64,000 nt of DNA from CAZGUG01 sp964625335. GTDB lineage: Bacteria > Bacillota > Clostridia > Ch29. Position 1 is the stretch's first letter; each line of letters opens with the position of its first letter. The notes below the pieces were generated by a model. The model worked only from the letters and a program-made list of their open reading frames with translations, was not told where the DNA came from and did not search any database. The position numbers and the translations under genes are program-made. Positions 53,501-61,645 of the stretch are shown piece after piece. The stretch spans positions 1 to 64,000 of the forward strand of contig CAZVBE010000006.1 in the NCBI GenBank assembly GCA_964625335.1. The letters run 5' to 3'.

Positions 53501-54154
53501 ATAAACCAACAGTACAGCCGGAAGAAACAGCACAGGGAAGAGGCAATATCAAAGTATGAGGAGGCAAGGGTAAGCTGCAGCCGGCTAAAAGACAACTATA
53601 ACAGGTGGATAAAGCTGGATAAGGAGTACCGGGAACACCAAAGGAAAGCGGAAATGCTGGAGCAAATACAAAGGCTTCTGCGGGGCAACAGCTTTGTAGA
53701 ATATATTTCGGAGGAGAGGCTTAAATACATTGCCCGGGAAGCCTCCGAGACCCTAGGCGTGCTGACTAAATACCGGTATGCACTGGAGCTTGATACCGGC
53801 CAGGGTTTTGTGATAAGGGACTATGCCAATGGAGGCGTATGCAGGGCGGTATCCACGCTGTCCGGGGGAGAGACCTTTCTCACTTCCCTTTCACTGGCTT
53901 TGGCGCTGTCAAAACAGATTCAGCTTAAGGGCCAGAGCCCGCTGGAATTTTTCTTTTTGGATGAGGGTTTTGGCACACTGGACAGCAGCCTTTTAGACAC
54001 CGTCATAGATGCCCTTGAAAGGCTCAGTTCAAGACAGCGTGTCATAGGTGTTATCAGCCATGTGCCCGAACTGAAAAACAGGATAGCACGGCGGCTGATA
54101 GTGGAGCCCCCTTCGGTTTACGGCGAAGGCAGCAGGGTCAGGATGGAAAAATAA
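50546..54154 (+). CDS. sbcC: Exonuclease subunit SbcC (Rad50-like ATPase)
   Basis: A 1202-residue SMC-like ATPase. The N-terminal lobe has Walker A GPTGSGKSTVLDAI (about 36-49) and Q-loop VLPQNKFQEFLLLEG. A long antiparallel coiled coil (about 190-1010) is interrupted near residue 592 by the zinc hook ACPVCGSTHHPRP. The C-terminal lobe has signature LSGGETFLTSLSLALALS and Walker B EFFFLDEGFGTLD. It holds DNA ends for SbcD. Starts on ATG overlapping the sbcD stop. Confidence 0.96.
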   Translation: MRPRHLEIEGLQSFKDVQRIDFDRLGETGLFGIFGPTGSGKSTVLDAITLALYGNVQRAGRGTQGIVNTDADEVRACFNFDLLKDGARRAYRVERVYRKKKGSDTFVENRLARLSEITKDGEYIVIADKLGDVNGKVEELIGLRPDDFTRSVVLPQNKFQEFLLLEGAKRREMLERIFYLGEYGRQLTEKVGKRLGHVKTCLAEVGGAISSLGDVSPEALEDAENSMKAALALKDKAGRELELAEGRFNQAKEVWDLQAELEDINREEQELISRQRVVEENRRLYDQAIRAGELADAIVKYNRLQTNLENTMTRLETVYSGLSRLDGELQRTTGLYDASREQAENEKPGLIEKRSKLRDALAIETEISDIDTRLEELRKQYGDTDRSAKEKDEGIKALRLQLEGVDKDVREGRQKIDTLRVEPEYRRDIQKGARLEEELERLAEELKKHRQDFDKVTDRIKALEDELKSITAGKQDILRRLQELKDRQAELESKKPGRREDIMRDIDRFHELQLKCQTLRAAAAGIDALKERHEGIKLLAGQQAAELESGKSGREALLQKLEARRQEAEVIRLQYEKNTAFLLARNLKENEACPVCGSTHHPRPAARHDTEGDKDIELQLKGAREKLEQAEQLYREFENKYLVLQEQFRGNEAQRLQVSEELAKARDGYRKLIKQLPGNMQSFDMQRLEEELAGMALHNQNKLAALEEWERLAAQVNEDIQSLLQERSDMSVAYNSKKAELELNCQSLDSINELLKNASGLLDHKTKEYKGFLSAFDIDSARKELESTEDKDRQVRELQGKQEQLQQKDKNLRDALEGLTAEKHKLGSQLSVIQTEGKSLNERKANQENRIRELTGGRDVQTALEAVGKRLGELQMREKELGAIVKELETKHNEMSGRKSALENQKRIYKQGLDAEKESLQDSLKEKGFGSMEQAQKALLSEEECQALNDGIQQYDKQLADIKARKNMYLKKLKGRTVTEEDWNRINQQYSRKKQHREEAISKYEEARVSCSRLKDNYNRWIKLDKEYREHQRKAEMLEQIQRLLRGNSFVEYISEERLKYIAREASETLGVLTKYRYALELDTGQGFVIRDYANGGVCRAVSTLSGGETFLTSLSLALALSKQIQLKGQSPLEFFFLDEGFGTLDSSLLDTVIDALERLSSRQRVIGVISHVPELKNRIARRLIVEPPSVYGEGSRVRMEK

Positions 54155-54178
54155 TTTCAAATATTTTTAAATTTTGTA

Positions 54179-54207
54179 TTGACAGGTCATCCGAACCCTG
54201 CTAGAAT
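54179..54207 (+). promoter_or_regulatory. Promoter of the ilv T-box transcript
   Basis: TTGACA (54179-54184), 17 bases, TAGAAT (54202-54207). Close to consensus and placed about 30 bases ahead of the T-box stem I, as expected. Confidence 0.8.
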
Positions 54208-54239
54208 ACATACTAATATTAAAAAAAGACAATACAGAG

Positions 54240-54512
54240 AATAAAGGCTGTGAAGGAGACAGGCATTTTGACCCTTTAGCTTCAGAGAGTCGGTGGATGG
54301 TGCGAACCGATACTAAGGCGGAATGCGTATCCCTCCTGAGCTGTTTCCCAGAAGTACGAGTAAGGGAAAAACGGTAAGCCCCGTTACAGGCAAGGGTTTG
54401 ATGGAACCTGGAGAGTGGTTTCTATAGTGATATAGAAGCAAATTAGGGTGGTAACGCGTGGAGTATATCCCCGTCCCTGCATACGTTTGGATGCAGTGAC
54501 GGGGATTTTTGA
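54240..54512 (+). ncRNA. T-box leader of the ilv operon
   Basis: A tRNA-sensing leader. Stem I shows the AG-bulge and apical segments AGAGAGTCGGTGG and GGTGCGAACCG (54284-54309). GGAG at 54255 pairs with CTCC at 54333. The T-box sequence AGGGTGGTAACGCGTGG is at 54445-54461. A terminator CCCCGTC...GACGGGG followed by ATTTTTGATT ends near 54510. Uncharged cognate tRNA stabilises the antiterminator and turns on ilv genes. The specifier codon lies in GAATGCGTATCC (54321-54332). GUA (Val) or AUC (Ile) fit, but I cannot decide by eye. Confidence 0.93.
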
Positions 54513-54553
54513 TTCTCCGGGCGAAAATACAGGCGAAAAGGAGGAATGAAACG

Positions 54554-54832
54554 GTGAAACGTCATGTGATGTCGGTGCTGATGGAGAATAACCCCATTAC
54601 CTTTAACCGGGTTTCGGGGCTGCTTGCCAGGAAGGGTTATTGGATAGAGAACCTTACCTTTGGGGGTACCGAAGACCCGGAGGTATCCCGTATGACCTTT
54701 GCAGTTACCTGTGAAGGATGGACCGAGGGCCAGTTAAAGAATCAGCTGGAAAAGCTTGTGGATGTACTAAAAACAGAGCCGAAACAGGGGGCTTCATATT
54801 ACAGCGGAGCAGTCCTTGCCAGGGCAAAATAG
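54554..54832 (+). CDS. ilvN: Acetolactate synthase small (regulatory) subunit, ACT domain
   Basis: A 92-residue protein with one ACT domain (VMSVLMENNPITFNRVSGLL, ARKGYWIENLTFGGT). It gives valine feedback control to the catalytic subunit IlvB encoded at the end of this operon. It lacks the C-terminal domain of long IlvH proteins, so it is a short IlvN form. The frame opens at 54509 in the terminator, but GTG 54554 with GGAGG nine bases upstream is the logical start. First gene of the T-box-controlled transcript. Confidence 0.88.
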   Translation: MKRHVMSVLMENNPITFNRVSGLLARKGYWIENLTFGGTEDPEVSRMTFAVTCEGWTEGQLKNQLEKLVDVLKTEPKQGASYYSGAVLARAK

Positions 54833-54844
54833 GGGGAGTTTAAT

Positions 54845-55837
54845 ATGACAAAAATGTATTATCAAAACGACTGCAATTTGGAGCTTTTGAAGGATAAGAC
54901 GGTTGCTGTAATAGGCTATGGGAGCCAGGGCCATGCCCATGCGCAAAACCTCATGGATTCCGGAGTAAAGGTTGTTGTGGGGCTGTACAGCGGAAGCAGG
55001 TCGTGGAAAACAGCCGAGAATGACGGGTTTAAGGTAATGGAGGCATCCGGGGCTGCAGAGTGTGCCGACCTTATTATAATGCTGGTTAACGATGATGTGC
55101 AGCCCAGGCTGTACAAGGAAAGCATACAGCCCCACCTTACGGCGGGCAAAGCCCTTTTGTTTGCCCACGGGTTTAATGTTCATTACAACCAGATAGTGCC
55201 TCCGGAGGATGTCGATGTGTTCATGATAGCCCCCAAGGGGCCCGGGCATACGGTGCGCAGCCAGTTTTTGGAGGGAAGGGGAGTCCCCTGCCTGATTGCA
55301 GTGTACCGGGACGCAACCGGAAAAGCCAGGGATTTGGCGCTGGCCTATGCAGCAGGCATAGGGGGAGCAAGGGCAGGGTTGGTTGAGACAACCTTCAAGG
55401 AGGAGACCGAGACAGACCTGTTTGGAGAGCAGGCGGTCTTGTGCGGAGGAGTATGCGAGTTAATGAAAGCGGGATTTGAAACCCTGGTGGAAGCCGGTTA
55501 TCAGCCCGAAAGCGCATATTTCGAATGCCTTCATGAGATGAAGCTTATAGTGGACCTTATCAACCAGGGAGGCCTGAGTTTTATGAGACATTCGATAAGC
55601 GACACTGCTGAATATGGGGATTATATGGTGGGGAAAAGGATAATAACCGATCAGACAAGGCAGGAGATGAAAAGGGTTCTGGCCGAGATACAGGATGGCA
55701 CCTTTGCGAAGGGTTGGATTTTGGAAAACAGGGTCAACCGTCCGGTGTTCAATTCCAGGAGGAAGATGGAACAAAGCCACAAAATTGAGCAGGTGGGAAA
55801 AGAACTGAGAAAAATGATGAGTTGGATAAATAAATAG
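54845..55837 (+). CDS. ilvC: Ketol-acid reductoisomerase
   Basis: A 330-residue class I enzyme converting acetolactate or acetohydroxybutyrate to the dihydroxy acids with NADPH and magnesium. The nucleotide loop is GYGSQGHAHAQNL, and the cofactor-choosing loop reads VGLYSGSRSW, where many homologues have an Arg in place of Tyr. The knotted C-terminal domain has EETETDLFGEQAVLCGG and YFECLHEMKLIVDL with the metal ligands. It starts 12 bases behind ilvN (GGGGGAG site). Confidence 0.96.
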   Translation: MTKMYYQNDCNLELLKDKTVAVIGYGSQGHAHAQNLMDSGVKVVVGLYSGSRSWKTAENDGFKVMEASGAAECADLIIMLVNDDVQPRLYKESIQPHLTAGKALLFAHGFNVHYNQIVPPEDVDVFMIAPKGPGHTVRSQFLEGRGVPCLIAVYRDATGKARDLALAYAAGIGGARAGLVETTFKEETETDLFGEQAVLCGGVCELMKAGFETLVEAGYQPESAYFECLHEMKLIVDLINQGGLSFMRHSISDTAEYGDYMVGKRIITDQTRQEMKRVLAEIQDGTFAKGWILENRVNRPVFNSRRKMEQSHKIEQVGKELRKMMSWINK

Positions 55838-55951
55838 AAAAGGGTTTAAAAGCAGCGGCTTGCAGCAGGCGAAAACAACCGTGAAAAGCGGCCGTTTTGC
55901 TTAGAACCTGGCATATACAGGAAGGTGTTATTGTCTGTGAGGAGGGTGTAT

Positions 55952-57613
55952 ATGAAAAGCGACAGGGTTAAAAAGGGGCTTGAAAGGGCACCCCATCGTT
56001 CGCTGTTCAAGGCGATGGGTTATACCGACGGGGAAATAGAAGCGCCGCTGATTGGTATCGTGAATTCCAGAAACGAAATAGTTCCGGGACATATCCATCT
56101 AAACAGCGTGGTGGATGCCGTCAAAACCGGCGTGTCAATCGGGGGGGGCACCCCGATAGAGTTTCCTGCCATAGCGGTATGCGACGGTATAGCCATGGGA
56201 CATTCGGGGATGAACTATTCCCTTGCGTCCAGGGAACTGATTGCCGATTCCATAGAAACGATGGCCCTGGCCCATGCCTTTGACGGGCTGGTTATGGTAA
56301 CAAACTGTGACAAGGTTGTACCGGGTATGCTGATGGCTGCACTCAGGGTTAATATCCCCACTGTTTTAGTAAGCGGAGGTCCGATGCAGGCGGGGTTTGC
56401 CGATGGGGACAGGATAAGCCTGTCAAACATGTTTGAGGCTGTGGGAGCGGTAAAGGCCGGGCAGATGACCGCCGGTGAGCTGCGCCATTATGAGGAAAAA
56501 GCCTGCCCGGGCTGCGGGTCGTGTGCCGGAATGTTTACAGCCAACAGTATGAACTGCCTTACCGAGGTGCTGGGTATGGGTCTGCCGGGGAACGGGACCA
56601 TACCGGCGGTGTATGCCGGGCGTATACGCCTTGCAAAACAGGCGGGAATGGAGGTAATGAAGCTTGTCCAAAGGGATATCAAGCCCAGGGACATTATCAG
56701 CTACGAATCCTTTATAAATGCCCTTACGGTGGATATGGCGCTGGGCTGCAGCACCAACAGCATACTGCATCTTTGTGCCATAGCCCACGAGATTGGGGTG
56801 GCGCTTGACCTTGACATAGTCAACGAAATAAGCTCAAGGACACCCAATTTATGCAGGTTAAGTCCGGCTGGCAATCATTACATTGAAGACCTGTATGCCG
56901 CAGGGGGAGTACAGGCAGTTATCGGAGAGCTGGCGGGGAACGGCCTTATTAACCTGGATTTGGTTACGGTTACGGGCCGTACACTGGGGGAAAACATCTC
57001 GCAGGCGGTAAACCTTAACCCCAGTGTGATAAGGCCCTTTAATAACCCATACAGCCCTACGGGGGGACTTGCCATGCTAAAGGGCAGCCTTGCACCCGAC
57101 GGGTGTGTCGTAAAGAGGTCTGCGGTGGATAAGGCTATGCTGAGGCACAGGGGTTCCGCCCGGGTTTTTGATTCCGAGGAGCATGCCCTCGGGGCAATTT
57201 ACGGTGGTGAGATAAAAAGCGGGGAAGTGCTGGTAATACGTTTTGAAGGGCCGAAGGGAGGCCCGGGCATGAGAGAAATGCTGGCCCCCACATCCGCCCT
57301 GGCAGGAATGGGGCTGGACAAGGAGGTTGCCCTTGTAACAGACGGACGGTTCAGCGGAGCCACCCGCGGTGCGGCAATCGGACATGTATCGCCGGAGGCC
57401 GCCGAGGGCGGGCCCATAGCCCTTGTTGAGGACGGAGACATTATTTCGATAGATATGACGGAAGGAACAATTCATTTGGAGGTTGAGGACGGCGAGCTGC
57501 AAAGGAGAAAGCTTTGCAGGGCAGTGCCTAAACCCAAGAACCGGCATGGATATCTTGCCCGGTATGCAAGGCTTGTTACTTCTGCAAGTACGGGAGCGGT
57601 ATTAAAGGTATGA
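55952..57613 (+). CDS. ilvD: Dihydroxy-acid dehydratase
   Basis: A 553-residue iron-sulfur dehydratase producing the 2-keto acids of valine and isoleucine. Cluster and active-site motifs: VTNCDKVVPGMLMA, CPGCGSCAGMFTANSMNCL, DGRFSGATRGAAIGHVSPEA. ATG 55952 follows AGGAGGG; the frame starts earlier at 55925 without a site. A 114-base gap separates it from ilvC, without a visible terminator. Oxygen sensitivity of the cluster suits an anaerobe. Confidence 0.96.
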   Translation: MKSDRVKKGLERAPHRSLFKAMGYTDGEIEAPLIGIVNSRNEIVPGHIHLNSVVDAVKTGVSIGGGTPIEFPAIAVCDGIAMGHSGMNYSLASRELIADSIETMALAHAFDGLVMVTNCDKVVPGMLMAALRVNIPTVLVSGGPMQAGFADGDRISLSNMFEAVGAVKAGQMTAGELRHYEEKACPGCGSCAGMFTANSMNCLTEVLGMGLPGNGTIPAVYAGRIRLAKQAGMEVMKLVQRDIKPRDIISYESFINALTVDMALGCSTNSILHLCAIAHEIGVALDLDIVNEISSRTPNLCRLSPAGNHYIEDLYAAGGVQAVIGELAGNGLINLDLVTVTGRTLGENISQAVNLNPSVIRPFNNPYSPTGGLAMLKGSLAPDGCVVKRSAVDKAMLRHRGSARVFDSEEHALGAIYGGEIKSGEVLVIRFEGPKGGPGMREMLAPTSALAGMGLDKEVALVTDGRFSGATRGAAIGHVSPEAAEGGPIALVEDGDIISIDMTEGTIHLEVEDGELQRRKLCRAVPKPKNRHGYLARYARLVTSASTGAVLKV

Positions 57614-57635
57614 TAAGGCAAAGGAGTTGTAGACA

Positions 57636-59300
57636 ATGATGTTGACAGGAGCGGAAATTCTAATCCGGTGTTTGACGGAGCAGGGGACAGACGTGGTTTT
57701 CGGATATCCCGGAGGAAGCGTGCTGAATGTGTACGATGCACTGTACAGGCACAGGGAAGAGATTTGCCATATACTGACTTCCCATGAGCAGGGGGCGGTA
57801 CATGCCGCCGACGGTTATGCAAGGGCTACCGGCAGAACGGGGGTGTGTATTGCCACCTCTGGGCCCGGGGCCACCAACCTTGTGACGGGTATTGCCACAG
57901 CCTATATGGATTCGGTTCCGGTTGTAGCCATAACCTGTAATGTTTCAACCAATCTGCTCGGCAGGGACAGCTTTCAGGAGGTTGATATAACCGGAGTTAC
58001 ACTGCCTGTTACCAAACACAATTTTTTGGTAAGGGATATAAATAAACTGGCGGATACGGTGCGCAGGGCTTTCAGTATAGCCGGGGAAGGCAGACCCGGA
58101 CCCGTTCTGATTGATATTCCCAAGGATGTTACCGCCATGACTGCTGAATACCACCGGGTTCTTCCCCGGACTGTTCCAAAGACCGGGAACCCCGCCAACC
58201 TGAATAGTATTGAATACGCTGTGAAGCTGCTGCATGAGTGTAAAAAACCCCTTATATACGCAGGCGGGGGAGTAAACAATTCGGGCGCTGCCCGTGAACT
58301 GCTATGCTTTGCTGAAAAGTTAAGCAGCCCCGTTGCATGCAGCCTTATGGGCCTGGGCGGTTTTCCGGGTACCCACCCGCTGTACACGGGGATGATCGGC
58401 ATGCACGGTACCAAGGCTTCCAACACGGCGGTAACCGAATGCGATATGCTTGTTGCGGTCGGTGCAAGGTTCAGCGACAGGGTGGTAAGTGACCTGGAAC
58501 GGTTTGCGCCGGATGCAAAGGTAATCCATCTGGACATAGACCCCTGCGAAATAGGCAAGAATGTAAAGGTATACCATCATGTGCTGGGGGATATCAAAGA
58601 TGTTCTCAAAAGGTTAAACCAAGGGATCGACTGTTGTGAAAGGGTTGAATGGACAGACCGGATACTGGGCTTGAAGGAAAAATACCCCCAAAACTACAGC
58701 GATGGAGGCCGTCTTAAACCCCGGTACATTATCGAAAGGATTTATGAAGTATCAAAGGGCGACGCAATTATAACAACCGATGTGGGGCAGCACCAGATTT
58801 GGAGTGCCCAGTATTATAAATATACAAAACCCAGAACCTATATCTCTTCCGGGGGCCTTGGGACCATGGGATATGGTCTTGGGGCAAGCATAGGGGCTCA
58901 AATCGGCAGGCCCGGCAAAAGGGTGTTTAATATTACCGGGGACGGCTGCTTCAGGATGAACTGCATAGAAATCGCCACAGCGGTGAAATACAATATACCC
59001 GTTATAACAATAGTGCTCAATAATCATGCCCTCGGGATGGTGCGCCAGTGGCAGTGGCTGTTTTACGGGCGGCGGTTTTCCCAGACATCCCTGGACAAGA
59101 CAACTGATTTTGTAAAGCTGGCGGAGGCCTATGGAGCGGTTGGCATTAACCTCACCCGCCCGGAAGACGTTGACGGTGTACTGGAGAAAGCCCTTGGAGC
59201 CAGCGGTCCGGTGATAGTAAACTGCGAAATTGACAGGGATGAGGCGGTGTTTCCAATAGTACCGCCGGGCAAGCCGTTAAGCGAATCCATTATGGAGTGA
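57636..59300 (+). CDS. ilvB: Acetolactate synthase large (catalytic) subunit
   Basis: A 554-residue thiamine-diphosphate enzyme that joins pyruvate to pyruvate or 2-ketobutyrate. The N-terminal domain has GYPGGSVLNVYDAL and the catalytic glutamate in ILTSHEQGAVHAADGYARAT. The C-terminal TPP-binding motif is ITGDGCFRMNCIEIATAVKYN, ending NN. A central FAD-binding domain is present. It is last in the operon and far from its regulatory subunit ilvN, an order different from the common ilvB-ilvN pair. Ribosome site AAAGGAG. Confidence 0.95.
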   Translation: MMLTGAEILIRCLTEQGTDVVFGYPGGSVLNVYDALYRHREEICHILTSHEQGAVHAADGYARATGRTGVCIATSGPGATNLVTGIATAYMDSVPVVAITCNVSTNLLGRDSFQEVDITGVTLPVTKHNFLVRDINKLADTVRRAFSIAGEGRPGPVLIDIPKDVTAMTAEYHRVLPRTVPKTGNPANLNSIEYAVKLLHECKKPLIYAGGGVNNSGAARELLCFAEKLSSPVACSLMGLGGFPGTHPLYTGMIGMHGTKASNTAVTECDMLVAVGARFSDRVVSDLERFAPDAKVIHLDIDPCEIGKNVKVYHHVLGDIKDVLKRLNQGIDCCERVEWTDRILGLKEKYPQNYSDGGRLKPRYIIERIYEVSKGDAIITTDVGQHQIWSAQYYKYTKPRTYISSGGLGTMGYGLGASIGAQIGRPGKRVFNITGDGCFRMNCIEIATAVKYNIPVITIVLNNHALGMVRQWQWLFYGRRFSQTSLDKTTDFVKLAEAYGAVGINLTRPEDVDGVLEKALGASGPVIVNCEIDRDEAVFPIVPPGKPLSESIME

Positions 59301-59391
59301 AAGGCCTTAGTTAATCCGTATAGTATGGCGCTCTTTTGGTTTAAAGGTATTGCTTAGTGCAATCCTGCACCGGCCGGCATTTCATTTTCAT

Positions 59392-59421
59392 GCATAATTA
59401 GCAGCCGGGTATTTTATACTA
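59392..59421 (+). promoter_or_regulatory. SigG-type promoter candidate of the DUF421 gene
   Basis: GCATA (59392-59396), 18 bases, TATACTA (59415-59421), 30 bases ahead of the gene. It fits the forespore pattern at all but the first base of the -10 box. Confidence 0.5.
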
Positions 59422-59451
59422 AATGGAAACAGGTTATCCGGAGGACGGTTT

Positions 59452-60036
59452 ATGGACTTTTTATGGGAATCAGCAGTACTTGTTATGGTAGGAATGATAC
59501 TTTTGCGCATATCCGGAAGAAAATCCATTGCCCAGATGACCATAGCCCAGACCGTTGTGATGATATCCATCGGAGCGATTATTGTTCAGCCAATAGTTGA
59601 AAAAAGCGTGTGGAAGACGGTTGCGGCAGCTGCAGTTTTTGTCGCTTTCCTCCTGTTAATTGAAATGCTGAGCGTTAAAGTCAATTTCATGGAAAAACTA
59701 ATGGTCGGAAAGTCGGTTGTGGTAATAAAGGACGGCAAGCCCCAAATAAACAACATGAGGAAGCTCAGGCTATCGGTGGACCAACTGGAATCCCAACTCA
59801 GACAAAAAGGAATAGAAAGAATTGAAGATGTAAGAATAGCCACCCTTGAATCCAACGGTCTTATAGGGTATGAACTGATGAGGCATGCAAAGCCGGTTAC
59901 CGTAGGGGAGCTTGAAAAAATGCTGGGATATATGGCGGTCAAGCCGGATGCGACAGCGGAGCGGCAGAATATAAATCTGTTTGATGAAGTTGTGCAGAAA
60001 AGCCATAATAAGGACAATCCCGGACAGTTGCAATAG
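59452..60036 (+). CDS. DUF421 (YetF-type) membrane protein
   Basis: A 194-residue protein. Three membrane helices occupy about residues 5-85 (AVLVMVGMILLRISGRKSIA, MTIAQTVVMISIGAIIVQP, VAAAAVFVAFLLLIEML). A soluble DUF421 domain follows (MVGKSVVVIKDGKPQINNM, LSVDQLESQLRQKGI, IEDVRIATLESNG). Homologues YetF and relatives of Bacillus affect spore germination and heat resistance. A SigG-type promoter here agrees with a role in the spore. GGAGGACG serves as ribosome site. Confidence 0.88.
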   Translation: MDFLWESAVLVMVGMILLRISGRKSIAQMTIAQTVVMISIGAIIVQPIVEKSVWKTVAAAAVFVAFLLLIEMLSVKVNFMEKLMVGKSVVVIKDGKPQINNMRKLRLSVDQLESQLRQKGIERIEDVRIATLESNGLIGYELMRHAKPVTVGELEKMLGYMAVKPDATAERQNINLFDEVVQKSHNKDNPGQLQ

Positions 60037-60181
60037 ACATTGGGCGAACCCGCCTTATGGCTAAGGCTCCAGGGAATTATTATCCGAATGCCTCTTGCTT
60101 TCGCTGTAATTGTGCAGGTAACCTCAGTTATCCCCGGAGGCAGGCCTAAAGGGAGATTACCGTTTAATTTTTATTTCTGTG

Positions 60182-60211
60182 TTGTATTGTCTGAGCGATT
60201 TGTTATATAAT
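60182..60211 (+). promoter_or_regulatory. Candidate promoter of the small membrane protein
   Basis: TTGTAT (60182-60187), 18 bases, TATAAT (60206-60211), about 75 bases ahead of the start at 60287. Confidence 0.45.
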
Positions 60212-60286
60212 CTCCTTATACGTTTTTTACACCGGATTCATTATTAATGAATAAAATGTATCATGCTTGGAAATGGGAGGATAACA

Positions 60287-60502
60287 ATGAGATTTAAAGA
60301 GTATTTAAGCCTGAGCAATATAAGCTTAATAGGGGCGGCAATAGTAGGATCCTATGTGCTGGCGAGCACATATGTTTTGAAAAAGTCTCTGCCTGCCGGT
60401 GCATGCGCCCTGCAAAGCTATGATAAATGGCTATATCTGGCAATAACCCTGGCGATTATTTCAGTTGTGACCGACGGATTTGGGAAGAAAAGCAATGTAT
60501 GA
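60287..60502 (+). CDS. Small membrane protein, unknown function
   Basis: A 71-residue protein with two hydrophobic helices (ISLIGAAIVGSYVLASTYVL, WLYLAITLAIISVVT) around a Cys-containing loop (PAGACALQSYDKW). The frame opens at 60263, but GGGAGG right before ATG 60287 fixes the start. A promoter and a terminator bracket it, so it is a stand-alone gene. No family recognised. Confidence 0.7.
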   Translation: MRFKEYLSLSNISLIGAAIVGSYVLASTYVLKKSLPAGACALQSYDKWLYLAITLAIISVVTDGFGKKSNV

Positions 60503-60504
60503 TA

Positions 60505-60528
60505 AAAGCCCGCCTTATGGCGGGCTTT
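60505..60528. terminator. Bidirectional terminator between convergent genes
   Basis: AAAGCCCGCC and GGCGGGCTTT form a perfect 10-base-pair stem with loop TTAT. A and T runs flank it, and it serves the membrane protein gene and the convergent coat gene. Confidence 0.85.
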
Positions 60529-60536
60529 ATACACAT

Positions 60537-60830
60537 TTACATGTTTCTGAAAATACCACCCATGTTACCGGTGTTTCCGGTATTGCCCTGGGTAACCTCG
60601 GATTTAAGCTGCTGAATCTGGTGGTCACTGGCTTTCTGGGCCGGCCTGTAGTAGTTCTTCTGTTCTGCAACCTTAAACATCTGATAGTGATAGTGCTCGC
60701 ACTGGTTCCTTATCTGCTGTATGGTCTGTCTCAATTCCTGGTCCTCGCACTCGCCTATAACTCTGCCATAATTAGACAGACTGGACTTCAGCGAACCTAA
60801 CACATCGCTTACCATTTCTTTTTCCTGCAT
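60537..60830 (-). CDS. CotF-family spore coat protein
   Basis: A 97-residue CotF-like protein with paired helices (VSDVLGSLKSSLSNYGRVIG, ELRQTIQQIRNQCEHYHYQM) and a C-terminal Gly/Asn tail (NTGNTGNMGG). It belongs to the coat, made in the mother cell. ATG 60830 is seven bases behind GGAGG; the ATG at 60836 is too close to it. The next gene upstream on this strand is a shorter CotF-like protein, 12 bases away. Confidence 0.88.
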   Translation of the reverse strand: MQEKEMVSDVLGSLKSSLSNYGRVIGECEDQELRQTIQQIRNQCEHYHYQMFKVAEQKNYYRPAQKASDHQIQQLKSEVTQGNTGNTGNMGGIFRNM

Positions 60831-60842
60831 AACCATGCCTCC

Positions 60843-61028
60843 TTATCTTAAGAATGAAATAAGTTTTTGGACGGTGCCGTCAGCGGAGTTGGCACCCTGT
60901 TCCAGAAGTTGTTTAACATGAGGGTCATTGCACTGCTGTGCATAGGTTCTTAGTTTGGTGCTTTCGGTCTGATGAGCTCCTATCAACTCTCTGAGGTTCT
61001 GAAGTTCAAGCTCATTTAACTTTGCCAT
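60843..61028 (-). CDS. Short CotF-like spore coat protein
   Basis: A 61-residue helical protein (LNELELQNLRELIGAHQTES, CNDPHVKQLLEQGA) similar to the first half of CotF. AAAGGGGAG precedes the start. It and the CotF protein downstream look like two halves or partners of one coat module. Expression is presumably by SigE or SigK; no clear promoter was found. Confidence 0.83.
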   Translation of the reverse strand: MAKLNELELQNLRELIGAHQTESTKLRTYAQQCNDPHVKQLLEQGANSADGTVQKLISFLR

Positions 61029-61113
61029 AGTTACTCCCCTTTCTTCTATTGTTCTCTTACGCCTGTATTATTTTTTCTCACCGTTATAATAATTATTCGA
61101 AGCAGGGAAATTA

Positions 61114-61467
61114 TTATTCCTCACCTTCAATTGTTTCAAGGATGATGCCACGGTCACCGATAAACTCCATATAGTTGCTGCCGCAGTATTTGCATCGGTT
61201 TTTCCAAAAAATTACTTCGAAAAGGCTGCCGCAGTATCTGCACCTTGCCAGCATTTTATCTTTATCGACTATAAGGCTGGCATCGTCTAACAGACCTTTG
61301 CCCTTCATCCGGTCAAAGGCCTTTATTAAGTGCTGTGTATCTATGTTTTCCCAGGGTCCCAGTCTTATATGGACTGTCGTTACCTTTGAAAAGTTGTTGT
61401 TTGCCGCTTCCTGTCTGACAGATTCCAGTAATTTTTGCACTTCAAACTCAATGTTCAGGCCAATCAC
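61114..61467 (-). CDS. HypA-like zinc protein
   Basis: A 117-residue HypA/HybF-type protein. The zinc-binding half has CRYCGSLFEV and CKYCGSNYM. The N-terminal half (LNIEFEVQKLLESVRQEA, VTTVHIRLGPWENI) aligns with HypA helix and strand, but the nickel ligand His2 of true HypA (MHE) is replaced: it begins MIGLN. It starts at GTG 61467 with only a weak ribosome site. No hydrogenase genes are in view. It may have lost nickel delivery and kept a structural or regulatory zinc role. Confidence 0.75.
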   Translation of the reverse strand: MIGLNIEFEVQKLLESVRQEAANNNFSKVTTVHIRLGPWENIDTQHLIKAFDRMKGKGLLDDASLIVDKDKMLARCRYCGSLFEVIFWKNRCKYCGSNYMEFIGDRGIILETIEGEE

Positions 61468-61645
61468 CCCATTCCGTTTGCCGGATGTCTGCCGCCGCTA
61501 AGTATTTATATGTTCTTACATGCCAAGGTATGCCACATAATGGAGCAGCGGCTGTATTCGGTACGGATAAACTGCAGGCGCCTAAAAACCGGAGGTTAAA
61601 ATGCCGAAATAATATATGAAACCAATAATCCAAGGGTGTGATTTT

